A stretch of DNA of 32,693 nucleotides from Microcaldota archaeon (GCA_021797495.1 JAJZZO010000001.1:47533-80225); one strand, 5' to 3'; counted from the stretch's first letter, positions 23,406 to 32,317 are shown. Translations and numbers: made by a program. Notes: a model not told the origin generated them from the sequence alone.

Positions 23406-24677
23406 ATGGACTGCGTAAGGGCATACAAGTTCAGGCTATCTCCAGACAAAAAGAGGCAGGATGCGATAGACAATGCGCTCATTCTCTCTCAGCAACTCTA
23501 CAACAAACTCCTCGAAAAGACGATAGAGGCACATAAAAGGGACCCAGAATCAAAAATATCCCAAAGGACAATAAATCTGTTCATGAATGAGATACTCAAT
23601 GAGGATAAACGGTATTATGAATTGTATTCGCATGTTCGTGTAGACATACGAAACAGGATGTTGAGAACATACCAGAATTTCTTCAGAAGAGTGAAAGAGA
23701 AACACAACGGAAAGAAAATGAAGGCTGGCTTCCCACGATTCAAGTCAAGGGACAAATACAAGTCAATAATGCACATAGAGAACAACAGCTCGTTCTCAAT
23801 AGAGAAAGACAGATTGAGGATTTCAAAGATAGGAACTATGAAGATAATTCAGCACAGGAATATCGAAGGAACTATAAAGACACTAACCATAAAGAAGGAG
23901 GCAGGAAACTATTATGCGATATTCATGACAACAAAGGAGGCTACCCCTCCTGAGATAAAAGACACCAACCCAATCGGCATAGACCTGGGGCTGAACAACT
24001 TCATCGCCCTCTCCGACGGGAAGACAATACAGAAACCAAAGTTCTTCAAGAAGAAGGCAAAGAGGATTGCGAGGTGGCAGAGGATAGTCGCAAGGAGGAC
24101 AAAATGGCAGGGAAGGAAGAAGGCAGAGAAGCAATCAAAGAGGAGGGAAGATGCAAAAGCGCATCTCTCCCAAGAATGGGCAAATGTAACAAACCAATCA
24201 AACGACTTTGCGCACAAACTTGCAGACTGGCTCATAAATTCAGGATATACCTCATTCGCGGTAGAGAGACTCGAAATAAACAACATGGTAAAGAACCATA
24301 ATCTTGCACAATCGATATATAACGCTTCGTGGAGAAAATTCATAGATTTCCTCTTATACAAGGCTGAAAGTGCTGGTATGAGAATGGTAAAGGTGGATCC
24401 AATAGACACTACGCAGGAATGCAGCAGTTGTCATAACGTAAAAAGAGGGAAAGAGAAACCGACTCTGAAGGACAGAGTATACAACTGCTTTGTCTGCGGT
24501 CTGGTAACGGATAGAGACATAAACACATCAATAAACATACCCAATAGAGCTAGGGAGGGGCACTCCCGAAGTCACGCTCAGGGAGATACGACCTCTGCAG
24601 TGCAACATGCACTGAAAAGTCGAGTCGACGAACTGAGAACTGTAAAAAATATCTTTTCTGGTGCAGTCCATGTATGA
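23406..24677 (+). CDS. tnpB: TnpB RNA-guided nuclease
   Basis: 423 residues from ATG 23406. Order: N-terminal WED/REC-like region (RAYKFRLSP, FPRFKSRDKYKS), then a split RuvC nuclease with D193 (GIDLGLNNF), E287 (FAVERLEINN) and D371 (DRDINTSINI), interrupted by a zinc ribbon C339-x2-C342 and C361-x2-C364. All catalytic and zinc residues are present, so the nuclease should be active, cutting DNA matching a guide carried by an RNA made from the element's right end. ATG 23406 is chosen because GTATATAAAC is centred about 27 bases upstream (leaderless); ATG 23385 is possible. Its stop overlaps the present alaS start by 8 bases. Confidence 0.92.
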   Translation: MDCVRAYKFRLSPDKKRQDAIDNALILSQQLYNKLLEKTIEAHKRDPESKISQRTINLFMNEILNEDKRYYELYSHVRVDIRNRMLRTYQNFFRRVKEKHNGKKMKAGFPRFKSRDKYKSIMHIENNSSFSIEKDRLRISKIGTMKIIQHRNIEGTIKTLTIKKEAGNYYAIFMTTKEATPPEIKDTNPIGIDLGLNNFIALSDGKTIQKPKFFKKKAKRIARWQRIVARRTKWQGRKKAEKQSKRREDAKAHLSQEWANVTNQSNDFAHKLADWLINSGYTSFAVERLEINNMVKNHNLAQSIYNASWRKFIDFLLYKAESAGMRMVKVDPIDTTQECSSCHNVKRGKEKPTLKDRVYNCFVCGLVTDRDINTSINIPNRAREGHSRSHAQGDTTSAVQHALKSRVDELRTVKNIFSGAVHV

Positions 24678-27381
24678 AAAGAGAAGCTCCCAACCTTCAG
24701 TTGGGAGAGGTGTCACTAACAAAGAATCCCTAAGAAAGGAGTTTTCCGAAAAACCGAATCTCTATTACAATACTAAACTTTTCGAGAGCGAGGGTTTTGT
24801 CCGCAAACAATGCAGTGGCTGCGGGAAATTTTTCTGGACTGCAGACGAATCAAGAGCTTACTGTGGCGATTCGGAGCACGAAGGCTACAGCTTCATGAAA
24901 AAAACGGCGGAAGACATATCGCTTGAAGGTTTCTGGTCAAAGTTTTCAAAATTTTTTGAGGATAACGGCCATACAGTAATCGAAAGGTATCCTGTAGTCA
25001 GCAGGTGGCGCCAGGATCTTTATTTCACGATAGCGAGCATACAGGATTTTCAGAGGATAGAAAATGGAACCATGAGCTTTGAGTACAATGCCAACCCGCT
25101 GTTGGTGCCGCAGATGTGCTTAAGGTTCAACGATATACCAAATACCGGGGTGACCGGGAGGCATTTCACCTCTTTTGTAATGGTAGGACAGACGGCATTC
25201 AACTATCCGAAAGAGGGCTATTGGAGGGACAGGACCATAGAACTTAACTATAATGCGCTTAGAAAGATTGTAGGCGTAAAAAAAGAGAGTATTACGTATG
25301 TAGAAGATGTTTGGGCCATGGGCGATTTCTCGGAATTCGGCCCAAGTTTAGAAGCATTTTCAGGCGGTCTTGAAATGGTCAACAACGTATTTACGCAGTT
25401 TGAATATTCCAACGGCGCAACTAAAGAGCTTAAGGGGAAGGTAGTCGATGTCGGCTGGGGTCTCGAAAGGCTTGTATGGTTTAAGAGCGGCGCTCAAACA
25501 GCATATGATCCTGTATTCAAGGACGCTCTCGCGTATATACATAAAAAGGCTGGAATTAAACCAAATATAGCGCTATACTCCAAGGTCGCCAGCCAGTTCG
25601 GTATGGTAGACTTAAGCGAAACAAAGTCATTCGGGGATGTAGAGCTAAAGGCTGTCGAAACCGCAGGGATAAGCCAAAAGGACTACAATGAAATAATAAG
25701 GCCAATGCAGGCTTCGTATGCAATAGCTGACCACGTAAAAACGTTGTTATTTGCAATAACCGATGGTGCGCTGCCGAGCAATGTGGGAGGCGGCTATAAC
25801 CTAAGGATACTGCTGAGGAGAATTTTCGATTTCCAAAACAGATATAAAATCAACTTCGATATGCATGAATTAATGTCGATAATAGCCGAATCCATGAAGC
25901 ACATGTATCCTGAGCTAAGCAGCAGCATAAGCGAAATGGATATGATAATCGAAGTTGAAAGGAAACGCTATGAAAACACAAGGGCATCTGCGGTAAAGAC
26001 TATAAACGGCATAATAGAAAGGCACGAAAAGATAACCCCGGAGCGCATGCGCGTGTTGTACGAAAGCAACGGAATAACTCCGGACCTGATAAACGGCGTC
26101 GCGGCAACAAAAGGGATAGCCCTTGAGCTTCCTGATAGCTCCTATTTGAGCATAATAAAAGGGGATTTCACAGAAAAAGAGAAGAAAAAGGCGCACGCAA
26201 AAATCGACACCTCGGGCATAAAACCTACGTCAAAGCTTTTCTACGATTTCGCGTTGGAATCAGATTCTAAGGTTCTTCTTTGCAGCTCAAACGTGGTTGT
26301 ACTGGACAAGACCCCTTTCTACGCTGAAAGCGGCGGCCAGGAAGCCGACCACGGTACAATAAACGGAATAAAAGTGCTGGATGTCCAATCTGAAAACGGT
26401 GTAATATTGCACACGCTTGAAAAGCCTGCAACATTTAAGCCGGGAGATAAAGTGCATTGCAAAGTTGACGAGAAGAGGAGATTACAACTTATCGCCCATC
26501 ATACTGCAACGCATCTGATGAGCGCGGCTGCAAGGCAGGTCCTCGGAAAGCACGCATGGCAGGAGGGCGCGCACAAGGGCGTTGCAAAAGCTCACATTGA
26601 CGTAGCGCACTACGAGAAACTCAGCAACGCGCAAATAAAGGAAATAGAATCGACTGCAAATTCATACCTCCAGAAAGGTATAAAAGTCGTAATGCACGAG
26701 ATGGACAGGCGCGAGGCGGAATCAAAGTTTGGCTTTTCTATTTATCAGGGTCACGGGGTTCCTGTAAGCAGACCACGCATAGTCGAGATAACCGACATGA
26801 ACGGGAACCTCATAGACGCAGAAGCATGCGGCGGCATCCACGCAATGGGTCGCGAGTCTATAATAGGTATGATAAAAGTCATAGCAGCGCAGAGGATACA
26901 CGACGGCATAGACAGGCTTGAATACGTTGCAGGGGAGGCAGCATACAAATACACAAGCGCAATGGAAGAAAAGATAATAAGCGCATCAGCCGCACTGAAC
27001 ACCGATGGCTCAAAGCTCATAGAAACCGCAGAACAGCTTTCAAAGCAGCTAGAACTATACAAAAAGAAACTTCAGCATGCAAAGTCGGATACCGCAGGCA
27101 ATGAGGCCTCGAAGCTTTCCGCATCCAAAGAAAAGGAAATAATAATGAAGATGGAGTTTGACTTCGGAACGCTTAGGCAGATAGCTACAAACGTAGCTGA
27201 GAAATCTCCCGATAAAGTTGTTTTCCTTTACAACGCGGAAGGCAATGCGGTTTGCATAGCAGGCAACGACTCCGGGAAAGATGCAAGCGAGTTCATAAAA
27301 GCGCACTTGGCAAAAGCAAAGGCCAAGGCATTCAAGGGCGGCGGCTCAAAGCGCATAGCACAGGGAATGCTGGTGCTCTGA
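24670..27381 (+). CDS. alaS: Alanyl-tRNA synthetase (start supplied by the TnpB element)
   Basis: Charges tRNA-Ala and edits mischarged Ser/Gly. Archaeal-type class II enzyme, about 903 residues: N-terminal zinc-like segment (CSGCGKFFW, YC near residue 65), catalytic core (RYPVVSRWRQDLYFTIASIQDF, DVGWGLERLVWF), editing domain with HHTATH (about 610) and CGGIHA (about 720), then a C-terminal oligomerisation domain. The first residues (MYEKRSSQPSVGRGV) are encoded by the right end of the TnpB element; family-like sequence begins at about TNKESLRKEF. No other in-frame ATG, GTG or TTG lies between the element and the conserved region. GGTG at 24659-24662 is suitably placed for ATG 24670; GTG 24661 is an alternative. 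Confidence 0.93.
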   Translation: MYEKRSSQPSVGRGVTNKESLRKEFSEKPNLYYNTKLFESEGFVRKQCSGCGKFFWTADESRAYCGDSEHEGYSFMKKTAEDISLEGFWSKFSKFFEDNGHTVIERYPVVSRWRQDLYFTIASIQDFQRIENGTMSFEYNANPLLVPQMCLRFNDIPNTGVTGRHFTSFVMVGQTAFNYPKEGYWRDRTIELNYNALRKIVGVKKESITYVEDVWAMGDFSEFGPSLEAFSGGLEMVNNVFTQFEYSNGATKELKGKVVDVGWGLERLVWFKSGAQTAYDPVFKDALAYIHKKAGIKPNIALYSKVASQFGMVDLSETKSFGDVELKAVETAGISQKDYNEIIRPMQASYAIADHVKTLLFAITDGALPSNVGGGYNLRILLRRIFDFQNRYKINFDMHELMSIIAESMKHMYPELSSSISEMDMIIEVERKRYENTRASAVKTINGIIERHEKITPERMRVLYESNGITPDLINGVAATKGIALELPDSSYLSIIKGDFTEKEKKKAHAKIDTSGIKPTSKLFYDFALESDSKVLLCSSNVVVLDKTPFYAESGGQEADHGTINGIKVLDVQSENGVILHTLEKPATFKPGDKVHCKVDEKRRLQLIAHHTATHLMSAAARQVLGKHAWQEGAHKGVAKAHIDVAHYEKLSNAQIKEIESTANSYLQKGIKVVMHEMDRREAESKFGFSIYQGHGVPVSRPRIVEITDMNGNLIDAEACGGIHAMGRESIIGMIKVIAAQRIHDGIDRLEYVAGEAAYKYTSAMEEKIISASAALNTDGSKLIETAEQLSKQLELYKKKLQHAKSDTAGNEASKLSASKEKEIIMKMEFDFGTLRQIATNVAEKSPDKVVFLYNAEGNAVCIAGNDSGKDASEFIKAHLAKAKAKAFKGGGSKRIAQGMLVL
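24687..24707 (+). repeat. Right-end hairpin of the TnpB element, inside alaS codons
   Basis: CTCCCAAC (24687-24694) and GTTGGGAG (24700-24707) form a perfect 8-bp stem with loop CTTCA, matching the left-end hairpin. It lies 17 bases after the alaS ATG and is translated as part of the new N terminus. It probably also forms the last scaffold hairpin of the guide RNA used by TnpB. Confidence 0.85.
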
Positions 27382-27444
27382 ATACAATATACAGGTTTTC
27401 CTTCGACCTCATCAATCCTGCTTTTCAGAACAGAACACCTGCAA

Positions 27445-28659
27445 TCAAAGGCACATTCTGGCGAATACCTTTGTATCGGCTACTATGTCTTCAATCTTAC
27501 AGTACTCGTTGGGCTGATGTGCCATATCTTCCATCTCGGTTCCCCATGCCACTGAAGGGAATCCCTTATGCCTGAAGAAAGCAGCACAAGTACCTCCTCC
27601 AACTCCCATGGGCTTAGCATCAATCCCGCGAAGCTCCTTTATGCTACTTAAAAGCAGTTTTACTACTTCAGAATCCATTTTCGTGGGTTCCGCCGGGTCT
27701 TCCCTGCTGAATGTCTCTACATCTACCTTTACCTTCGAAAATTCTTCGGAAGCGCACACGGTTTTTACGTCGTTCAACACATCATCGAGTTTATATTTTG
27801 GCAAAACCCTACAATCGAAATAAAACACATCAGACCCAGGCACTATATTTACGCTGTCCACGTTCTTTTCCCTTTTTGTGGGCTCGAATGTGGAATATTC
27901 TGGCTGGTAAATTGTGTCTGTGGCATTATATTTCCCATGGAGCATATCGTCTATCATAGTTATGAGCTTTGATGCGTATCTGTTCGCATTGACTCCCAGT
28001 GCAGGCGTGCTTGCGTGAACCTGCTTTCCATTTACCTTTATCTTAAGCCACAGCGAGCCCTTCTCAGCTATCTCTAACATCGTACCATCCTTGCTAAGGT
28101 AGTCAGGCACAACGAACATGTCGTCATTCCCAAATATCCCGCTCTCCTCCAAAAGTTTCTGTATTCCGTACTTGCTGCCAAGTTCCTCGTCAGCCACCAA
28201 TGCAATCCCGATCGAAAACCTCATCTCTAGTCCAGATTCCTTGAGCGCTTTCAACGCATAAATCGAGGCTATGAGATCCTGGCCGTTGTCGTTTGTTCCT
28301 CTTCCATATATCTTTCCGTCCTTTATTTCCGTTTTAAACGGGTCTGTGTTCCATAGCGACAGATCCCCGGGTGCAACCGTATCTATGTGCGCAACGAACC
28401 ACACCCTCTTCTGGTTATCGCCATATTTTACTATAAGGTTTGGCCTTTTTGTTTTTGTTTCATCTTCATACTCAAATCTGTTTACCTCAAATCCCCAGCT
28501 CTTAAGCAATCCCTCCAAAAAATCGGCTCTGGCGCCTTCACCTTTCCCATCGCTCAAAGGGGATATGGACGGTATCGCCACCATCTTTGACATTGTGCCT
28601 ACCATTTCATCCTTATAACCGTCTATCAAGGCCAACATTTTCCCATTATCCTGATCCAT
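27445..28659 (-). CDS. M20-family metallopeptidase (ArgE/DapE/carboxypeptidase type)
   Basis: 404-residue dizinc hydrolase. Metal and catalytic residues are visible in order: HID in VAHIDTVAP (about 91), the bridging Asp in GRGTNDNGQD, the EE pair in ADEELGSKYG, an Asp in VVPDYLSKDG, and the C-terminal His in MAHQPNEYC. The dimerisation/lid domain contains GKQVHASTPALGVNAN, typical of M20. Substrate could be a dipeptide or an N-acyl amino acid; no lysine or arginine pathway genes are nearby to decide. GTGGTTTT precedes ATG 28659. Confidence 0.9.
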   Translation of the reverse strand: MDQDNGKMLALIDGYKDEMVGTMSKMVAIPSISPLSDGKGEGARADFLEGLLKSWGFEVNRFEYEDETKTKRPNLIVKYGDNQKRVWFVAHIDTVAPGDLSLWNTDPFKTEIKDGKIYGRGTNDNGQDLIASIYALKALKESGLEMRFSIGIALVADEELGSKYGIQKLLEESGIFGNDDMFVVPDYLSKDGTMLEIAEKGSLWLKIKVNGKQVHASTPALGVNANRYASKLITMIDDMLHGKYNATDTIYQPEYSTFEPTKREKNVDSVNIVPGSDVFYFDCRVLPKYKLDDVLNDVKTVCASEEFSKVKVDVETFSREDPAEPTKMDSEVVKLLLSSIKELRGIDAKPMGVGGGTCAAFFRHKGFPSVAWGTEMEDMAHQPNEYCKIEDIVADTKVFARMCL

Positions 28660-28729
28660 AAAACCACAACCTTATTTCTGAGCCAAAAACTAAATGCATT
28701 TTACACTGAAGTGAAAATTATAATGAGTT

Positions 28730-30145
28730 TCATACTGTGCAGCAGCTTTGCTTAGAAACATCTACAAAGAATGACTGGCATGCAAGCTTAAACGCTTCAC
28801 TCATGGTTGGGAATACATGTACAGTGTCTATTATGTCCTCAAGCTTCATGTGGAATTTGACTGCAAGTACGCCCTCATGTATAAGGTCAGCAGCTCCATG
28901 GCCTAGCATATGCACGCCTAATATCTCATGCGTTTTTGGGTTTATCACTACTTTTACTACTCCGCGCGTATCCGATATTATGCTTGCTTTCGCCACAAGT
29001 CCTATTGGTAGCGCATTGCACCCGCATGTCTTAAGTTCTTTTATGACTTGCTCTTCAGTCTTTCCGACCATTGCCGCTTCTGGTTCTGTAAAAACTGCAG
29101 AAGGTACCTCATTGATATCTATCCTGCGCTTTTCACTTTTTCCGAAAGCGTTTTGAGTGGCTATGTTGCCTTCTTTCGCTGCCAAAGTTTCTAGCATTGG
29201 GTTTCCTGTCACATCGCCAGCGGCATATATGCCTTTTACGTTTGTCTCCATGCTGTTATTTATCTTTATGAATCCTTTGGGAGCTTCTACACCAGCATTT
29301 TTCAGATTTAGCCTCTCTGTGTTTGGGGCCCTTCCGGTAGCAAAAAGTATCTTTTCGGCAGAGAATTCAGCACTTTTATCTCCAACCTTAGCATTTAACG
29401 TTATCTTATTGTTATTTTTTTCTATTGCTTCAAGTTCTACTCCAGTGGCTATCTTTATTCCATCATCCCTGAAATATTTTTCCAAATGTCTGGCTATACT
29501 AGGTTCCCAGTTGGGCAATATTGTATTACTCCTTTGCAGTACAATAACTTTTGTTCCGAACATCGAAAACATCTGTGCAAATTCCAGCCCAAGGGCTCGT
29601 CCTCCTACTACAATTAAGCTTTCTGGAAGCTTTTTAAGGGAAAGCGCTTTTTCGTTATCTAGGTAGTCAACGTTTTCTATGCCTTTTATTTCAGGTATCA
29701 TAGATCGTGCTCCTGTAGCAATCAGTATTTTTGAAGCCTCTATACTTTTTCCTCCCGCGTTTATAACATTTTTATCCTCGAATGAGCCAAATTCGTTTAT
29801 GTAAGCCACATTCTCCAGTGATGCAATTACATCTTCATATTTGGATTCCTGCAGAGTTTTTACTAGTTCGTCTTTTTCGTTTACTATCTGCTCATATTCT
29901 AAGCTTCCAGCATCATAATCGAAGCCCTTGAAACGCTTAAGCCTCAAATCTCTGGCGAACCTCGCAACCGTTATCATTCTCTTGCTCGGAACGCATCCTA
30001 CGTTTATACATGTGCCTCCCAGTTTTGTTCCTTCTGTTGCGTTCTTTCCTATAATTGCTGTTTTAATACCAATCTCGTTAGCCTTTATTGCAGCTGCAAA
30101 AGCTGCCGCTCCCTGCCCTATTATTGCATAGCCGAATTTTTCCAT
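28730..30145 (-). CDS. merA: Mercuric reductase (MerA), without N-terminal HMA domain
   Basis: FAD-dependent pyridine nucleotide disulfide oxidoreductase that reduces Hg(II) to Hg(0) with NAD(P)H. 471 residues: FAD motif GQGAAAFAAA, redox pair C46 and C51 (GGTCINVGCVPSK), NAD(P)-binding VVGGRALGLEFAQ, second FAD motif IYAAGDVTGNP, dimer interface with HVFPTMSEAFKLA. The C-terminal vicinal cysteines C468-C469 (SKQSCCTV) are the mark that separates MerA from other family members, since they take Hg(II) to the active site. Lacking a metal-binding N domain is common in archaeal MerA. It is the last gene of a three-gene unit with tlpA-like and merT-like genes. Confidence 0.9.
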   Translation of the reverse strand: MEKFGYAIIGQGAAAFAAAIKANEIGIKTAIIGKNATEGTKLGGTCINVGCVPSKRMITVARFARDLRLKRFKGFDYDAGSLEYEQIVNEKDELVKTLQESKYEDVIASLENVAYINEFGSFEDKNVINAGGKSIEASKILIATGARSMIPEIKGIENVDYLDNEKALSLKKLPESLIVVGGRALGLEFAQMFSMFGTKVIVLQRSNTILPNWEPSIARHLEKYFRDDGIKIATGVELEAIEKNNNKITLNAKVGDKSAEFSAEKILFATGRAPNTERLNLKNAGVEAPKGFIKINNSMETNVKGIYAAGDVTGNPMLETLAAKEGNIATQNAFGKSEKRRIDINEVPSAVFTEPEAAMVGKTEEQVIKELKTCGCNALPIGLVAKASIISDTRGVVKVVINPKTHEILGVHMLGHGAADLIHEGVLAVKFHMKLEDIIDTVHVFPTMSEAFKLACQSFFVDVSKQSCCTV

Positions 30146-30155
30146 CGTATCACTA

Positions 30156-30722
30156 TTATAATTCGTTAGCCAGAGAACTAATCTCGTATTTTAGCTGCGG
30201 CAATGTGGCTGCCAAACTCCCGTCGTTTTCGTACAATATCTTTCCGTTCGGGCCTATCAGATAATATATGTCAAGGTAGCCCTTGCTGTCATAAGCCACC
30301 GATAAATTATAACTAGATATCGCATCGTAAAAATTGCCATATTTCGTTGCATTTGGGGCATACTCATTAACGAATGATGATATGGGTGCACCGTTATAAC
30401 CAAGGTCCTTGTAAAGTTCAACTTCTACAACGTTTATCCCGTGCTTTTGGAAGAAGCTCATATTGTAGTTAAGCTCCTCATTGCCTACTGCGCAGCCGCT
30501 ACACCATGTGGCTACGAACCATAGCAGTACCGGTTTTCCTTTAAGTGAGGCGACATTAGCCACAGTTCCGTTAGAAGCGTAAATAAATGAATAATTCGGC
30601 GCACTGAACCCTATTTTAGGTGCGGAACTATTGGAATTGCTGTTGGAATTAAGTATATAAGCGCCTATGGCAATAATTACCACTATCACTATTGCATATG
30701 CTACTTTTCTTGACTTTTTCAT
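30156..30722 (-). CDS. Membrane-anchored TlpA-like thioredoxin
   Basis: 188 residues: one N-terminal membrane anchor (about 7-24), a low-complexity Asn/Ser linker, then an extracytoplasmic thioredoxin fold with the redox pair C74-C77 (FVATWCSGCAVGNEE). ATW-CxxC and the later YYLIGPNGKILYENDG strand and cis-Pro-like region match TlpA/ResA proteins. Between a merT-like transporter and merA, it may reduce or pass metal through thiols outside the cell, although general thiol-disulfide exchange is equally possible. It starts 8 bases after the merT-like stop. Confidence 0.85.
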   Translation of the reverse strand: MKKSRKVAYAIVIVVIIAIGAYILNSNSNSNSSAPKIGFSAPNYSFIYASNGTVANVASLKGKPVLLWFVATWCSGCAVGNEELNYNMSFFQKHGINVVEVELYKDLGYNGAPISSFVNEYAPNATKYGNFYDAISSYNLSVAYDSKGYLDIYYLIGPNGKILYENDGSLAATLPQLKYEISSLANEL

Positions 30723-30730
30723 TTAATCAT

Positions 30731-31246
30731 TTAACATTTGCATGCATTGTTTTTGATTCTCACAAACGATGTGCGTATCGAATAAGCCATCAGCAATGCT
30801 GCGAACATTATAAATAAAGGGCTGAATATCGATAAAACCCCTTGCAATGCTCCTGAAGCCAGAGCTATACCTCCCGAGCCGAAAAACGCAACTGCTATAG
30901 ACGGTATTACAGGTGTGCAGCACATCGTAGACGGTATTACGCTTATTATTATTGCATATATTCCCTTGCGCTCTTTTGTTTTACTGGTGCTAATTGATTT
31001 ATTCGCATACAATCCAAGCGCAATTGAAATGCCCGCCAGAACCGCGAGCACACCTGCCGATAGCACTATATAATAAACATAGTAAGCCTCTCCAAAAAGC
31101 ACAAGACCGAAATGAAAATAACTAAATAGCGCGTAATATGCTGCAAATATCATTGCCGTTAATACAACCAATAATTTTGCCTCTAGCCGCAATACGTCCT
31201 TAAACTTTAAGCTTAAGCTTGGTAAATCTGCGTCATAGGGCTGCAT
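30731..31246 (-). CDS. MerT-like mercury transport membrane protein
   Basis: 171 residues with four predicted membrane helices (about 24-44, 54-80, 95-122 and 136-156). Helix 3 carries a vicinal pair C109-C110 followed by TP (STMCCTPVIPSI), and the C terminus ends in CKC (C169, C171). Paired cysteines within a membrane helix and in a cytosolic tail are the hallmark of Hg(II) relay in MerT/MerC/MerF transporters, though the helix order differs from bacterial MerT. Position upstream of merA supports the call. It is probably leaderless, with AAATATATG about 25-30 bases before ATG 31246. Confidence 0.7.
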   Translation of the reverse strand: MQPYDADLPSLSLKFKDVLRLEAKLLVVLTAMIFAAYYALFSYFHFGLVLFGEAYYVYYIVLSAGVLAVLAGISIALGLYANKSISTSKTKERKGIYAIIISVIPSTMCCTPVIPSIAVAFFGSGGIALASGALQGVLSIFSPLFIMFAALLMAYSIRTSFVRIKNNACKC

Positions 31247-31363
31247 AATGGTATGTTGAAACTCATATATTTAATACATTGGGGCTTCGAAATCCATTGC
31301 TTTCAGCAGTAGTTTCGAAAGGACTCTCTGTCGGTAAGAATTAGTGGAATTCCAAAACATGAC

Positions 31364-31771
31364 TTATTCATCAATGTTTTCTAATTCCTTTGCCAATGCC
31401 TCTACCTTGGCGTGCAAAAGCTCGAGGTTTTTCAACTTCGCTTCCTCGTCCATGCCTTCGAATTTGGGTATGTCCCAATGCTCTGCTTTGTACTCTTTGG
31501 GTATAAGCACGCAGTCGTTCGGGTCGCATATCGTTATTACCCTCGTTGCCCTGCGCAGCATTTCTTCCGTAAGCATTTTCGGCTTCTGTCCGCTCATGTC
31601 TATGCCATAGGCGTCTTTCAGAAGGGCTATTGCATCTTTGCTTACCTCTTTTGCGGGTTCCGCTCCTGATGCGCTTATTGCAAAGTTCCTTTTCGCCACG
31701 CTGTTGAAAAGCGCCTCGGCTATTTGGCTCCTGTATGTATTTTCCTTGCAGATGAAAAGCACTATCACCAT
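31364..31771 (-). CDS. LMW tyrosine phosphatase / ArsC-like protein
   Basis: 135 residues. The P-loop is C8-KENTY-R14-S15, the Cx5R signature of low-molecular-weight phosphatases and thioredoxin-coupled arsenate reductases, followed by the usual QIAEALFN helix. The acidic loop is HWDIP (D100). In true ArsC the loop is often CxxNxCRS; here the second Cys is Tyr, but C82 and C87 (ITICDPNDC) lie where ArsC resolving cysteines occur. Either arsenate reduction or protein dephosphorylation is possible. Closeness to the mer-like genes gives mild support for a metal role. TTTATAATC is about 27 bases upstream (leaderless start). Confidence 0.82.
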   Translation of the reverse strand: MVIVLFICKENTYRSQIAEALFNSVAKRNFAISASGAEPAKEVSKDAIALLKDAYGIDMSGQKPKMLTEEMLRRATRVITICDPNDCVLIPKEYKAEHWDIPKFEGMDEEAKLKNLELLHAKVEALAKELENIDE

Positions 31772-31810
31772 ATTGAGAAATGGAAGAAAAAGATTATAAA
31801 GGAACAGGAA

Positions 31811-32317
31811 TCAGAGCTTCGATTCCTTAAGTTCCTTCATGGCTTCCTCCTTGCTCTCGAATTTCTCGAACTTCATGAACTTGCCTTTCTCAAGCTCCTT
31901 GTAGTGCTCGAAGAAGTGCTTTATCTTGTTCTTCATGAACTCGGGTATGTCCGCAGCATCCTTGTACGATGCGTACGCTGGATCCACTTTTTCCACAGGC
32001 ACCGCTATTACCTTGTTGTCAGAGCCCTCTTCGTCGCTCATCACGGCTATGCCTATGGGCCTCACTTTTATCACCATGCCGCTGGATATCGGCACCTGCG
32101 ACATTACAAGCACATCGAGCGGGTCGCCGTCTTTTCCTTTTGTGTTTAATACGAATCCATAATTCGTCGGATAGTTCATCGACGTGAAAAGGAATCTGTC
32201 AACTACTACTGCTTCTAAGTCCTCCTTAAATTCGTACTTGATGTTGCTCCCCTGCGGTATTTCTATGAATGCATAGAAAGTTTCCGGGAAATCGTCTGTT
32301 TGCTTGGAAAAATTCAT
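31811..32317 (-). CDS. ppa: Inorganic pyrophosphatase (family I)
   Basis: Soluble Mg-dependent enzyme that hydrolyses PPi from biosynthesis. 168 residues: FYAFIEIPQGSNIKYEF, the YPTNYGFV segment, the metal-binding DGDPLDVLV signature, and the KVIAVPVEKVDPAY region with IKHFFEHYKELE. Length and order are typical of the archaeal/bacterial hexameric type. GGTGTAAGA precedes ATG 32317. It is the first gene downstream of 16S rRNA and has its own TTTTTTATAAT promoter in the gap. Confidence 0.96.
   Translation of the reverse strand: MNFSKQTDDFPETFYAFIEIPQGSNIKYEFKEDLEAVVVDRFLFTSMNYPTNYGFVLNTKGKDGDPLDVLVMSQVPISSGMVIKVRPIGIAVMSDEEGSDNKVIAVPVEKVDPAYASYKDAADIPEFMKNKIKHFFEHYKELEKGKFMKFEKFESKEEAMKELKESKL

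Larger units (their letters stand above)
23320..24714 (+). mobile_element. IS200/IS605-type element carrying only tnpB
   Basis: The ends are marked by matching subterminal hairpins with the same CTTCA loop (23336-23358 and 24687-24707), as in IS200/IS605 elements. No tnpA (HUH Y1 transposase) is present, so mobility would need one in trans. Exact termini cannot be fixed because these elements make no target duplication; the limits given are estimates. It is inserted between the EXO5-like gene and alaS, in their direction. Confidence 0.75.

Noticed and set aside
28730-30145. Dihydrolipoamide dehydrogenase or glutathione reductase
   Set aside because: The C-terminal vicinal cysteine pair points to MerA, and no 2-oxoacid dehydrogenase genes are adjacent.
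32017-32043. Second C/D box sRNA on the minus strand in ppa
   Set aside because: GTGATGA and CTGA occur with a 15-base spacing, but there is no C'/D' pair, no promoter, and the match is explained by coding sequence.
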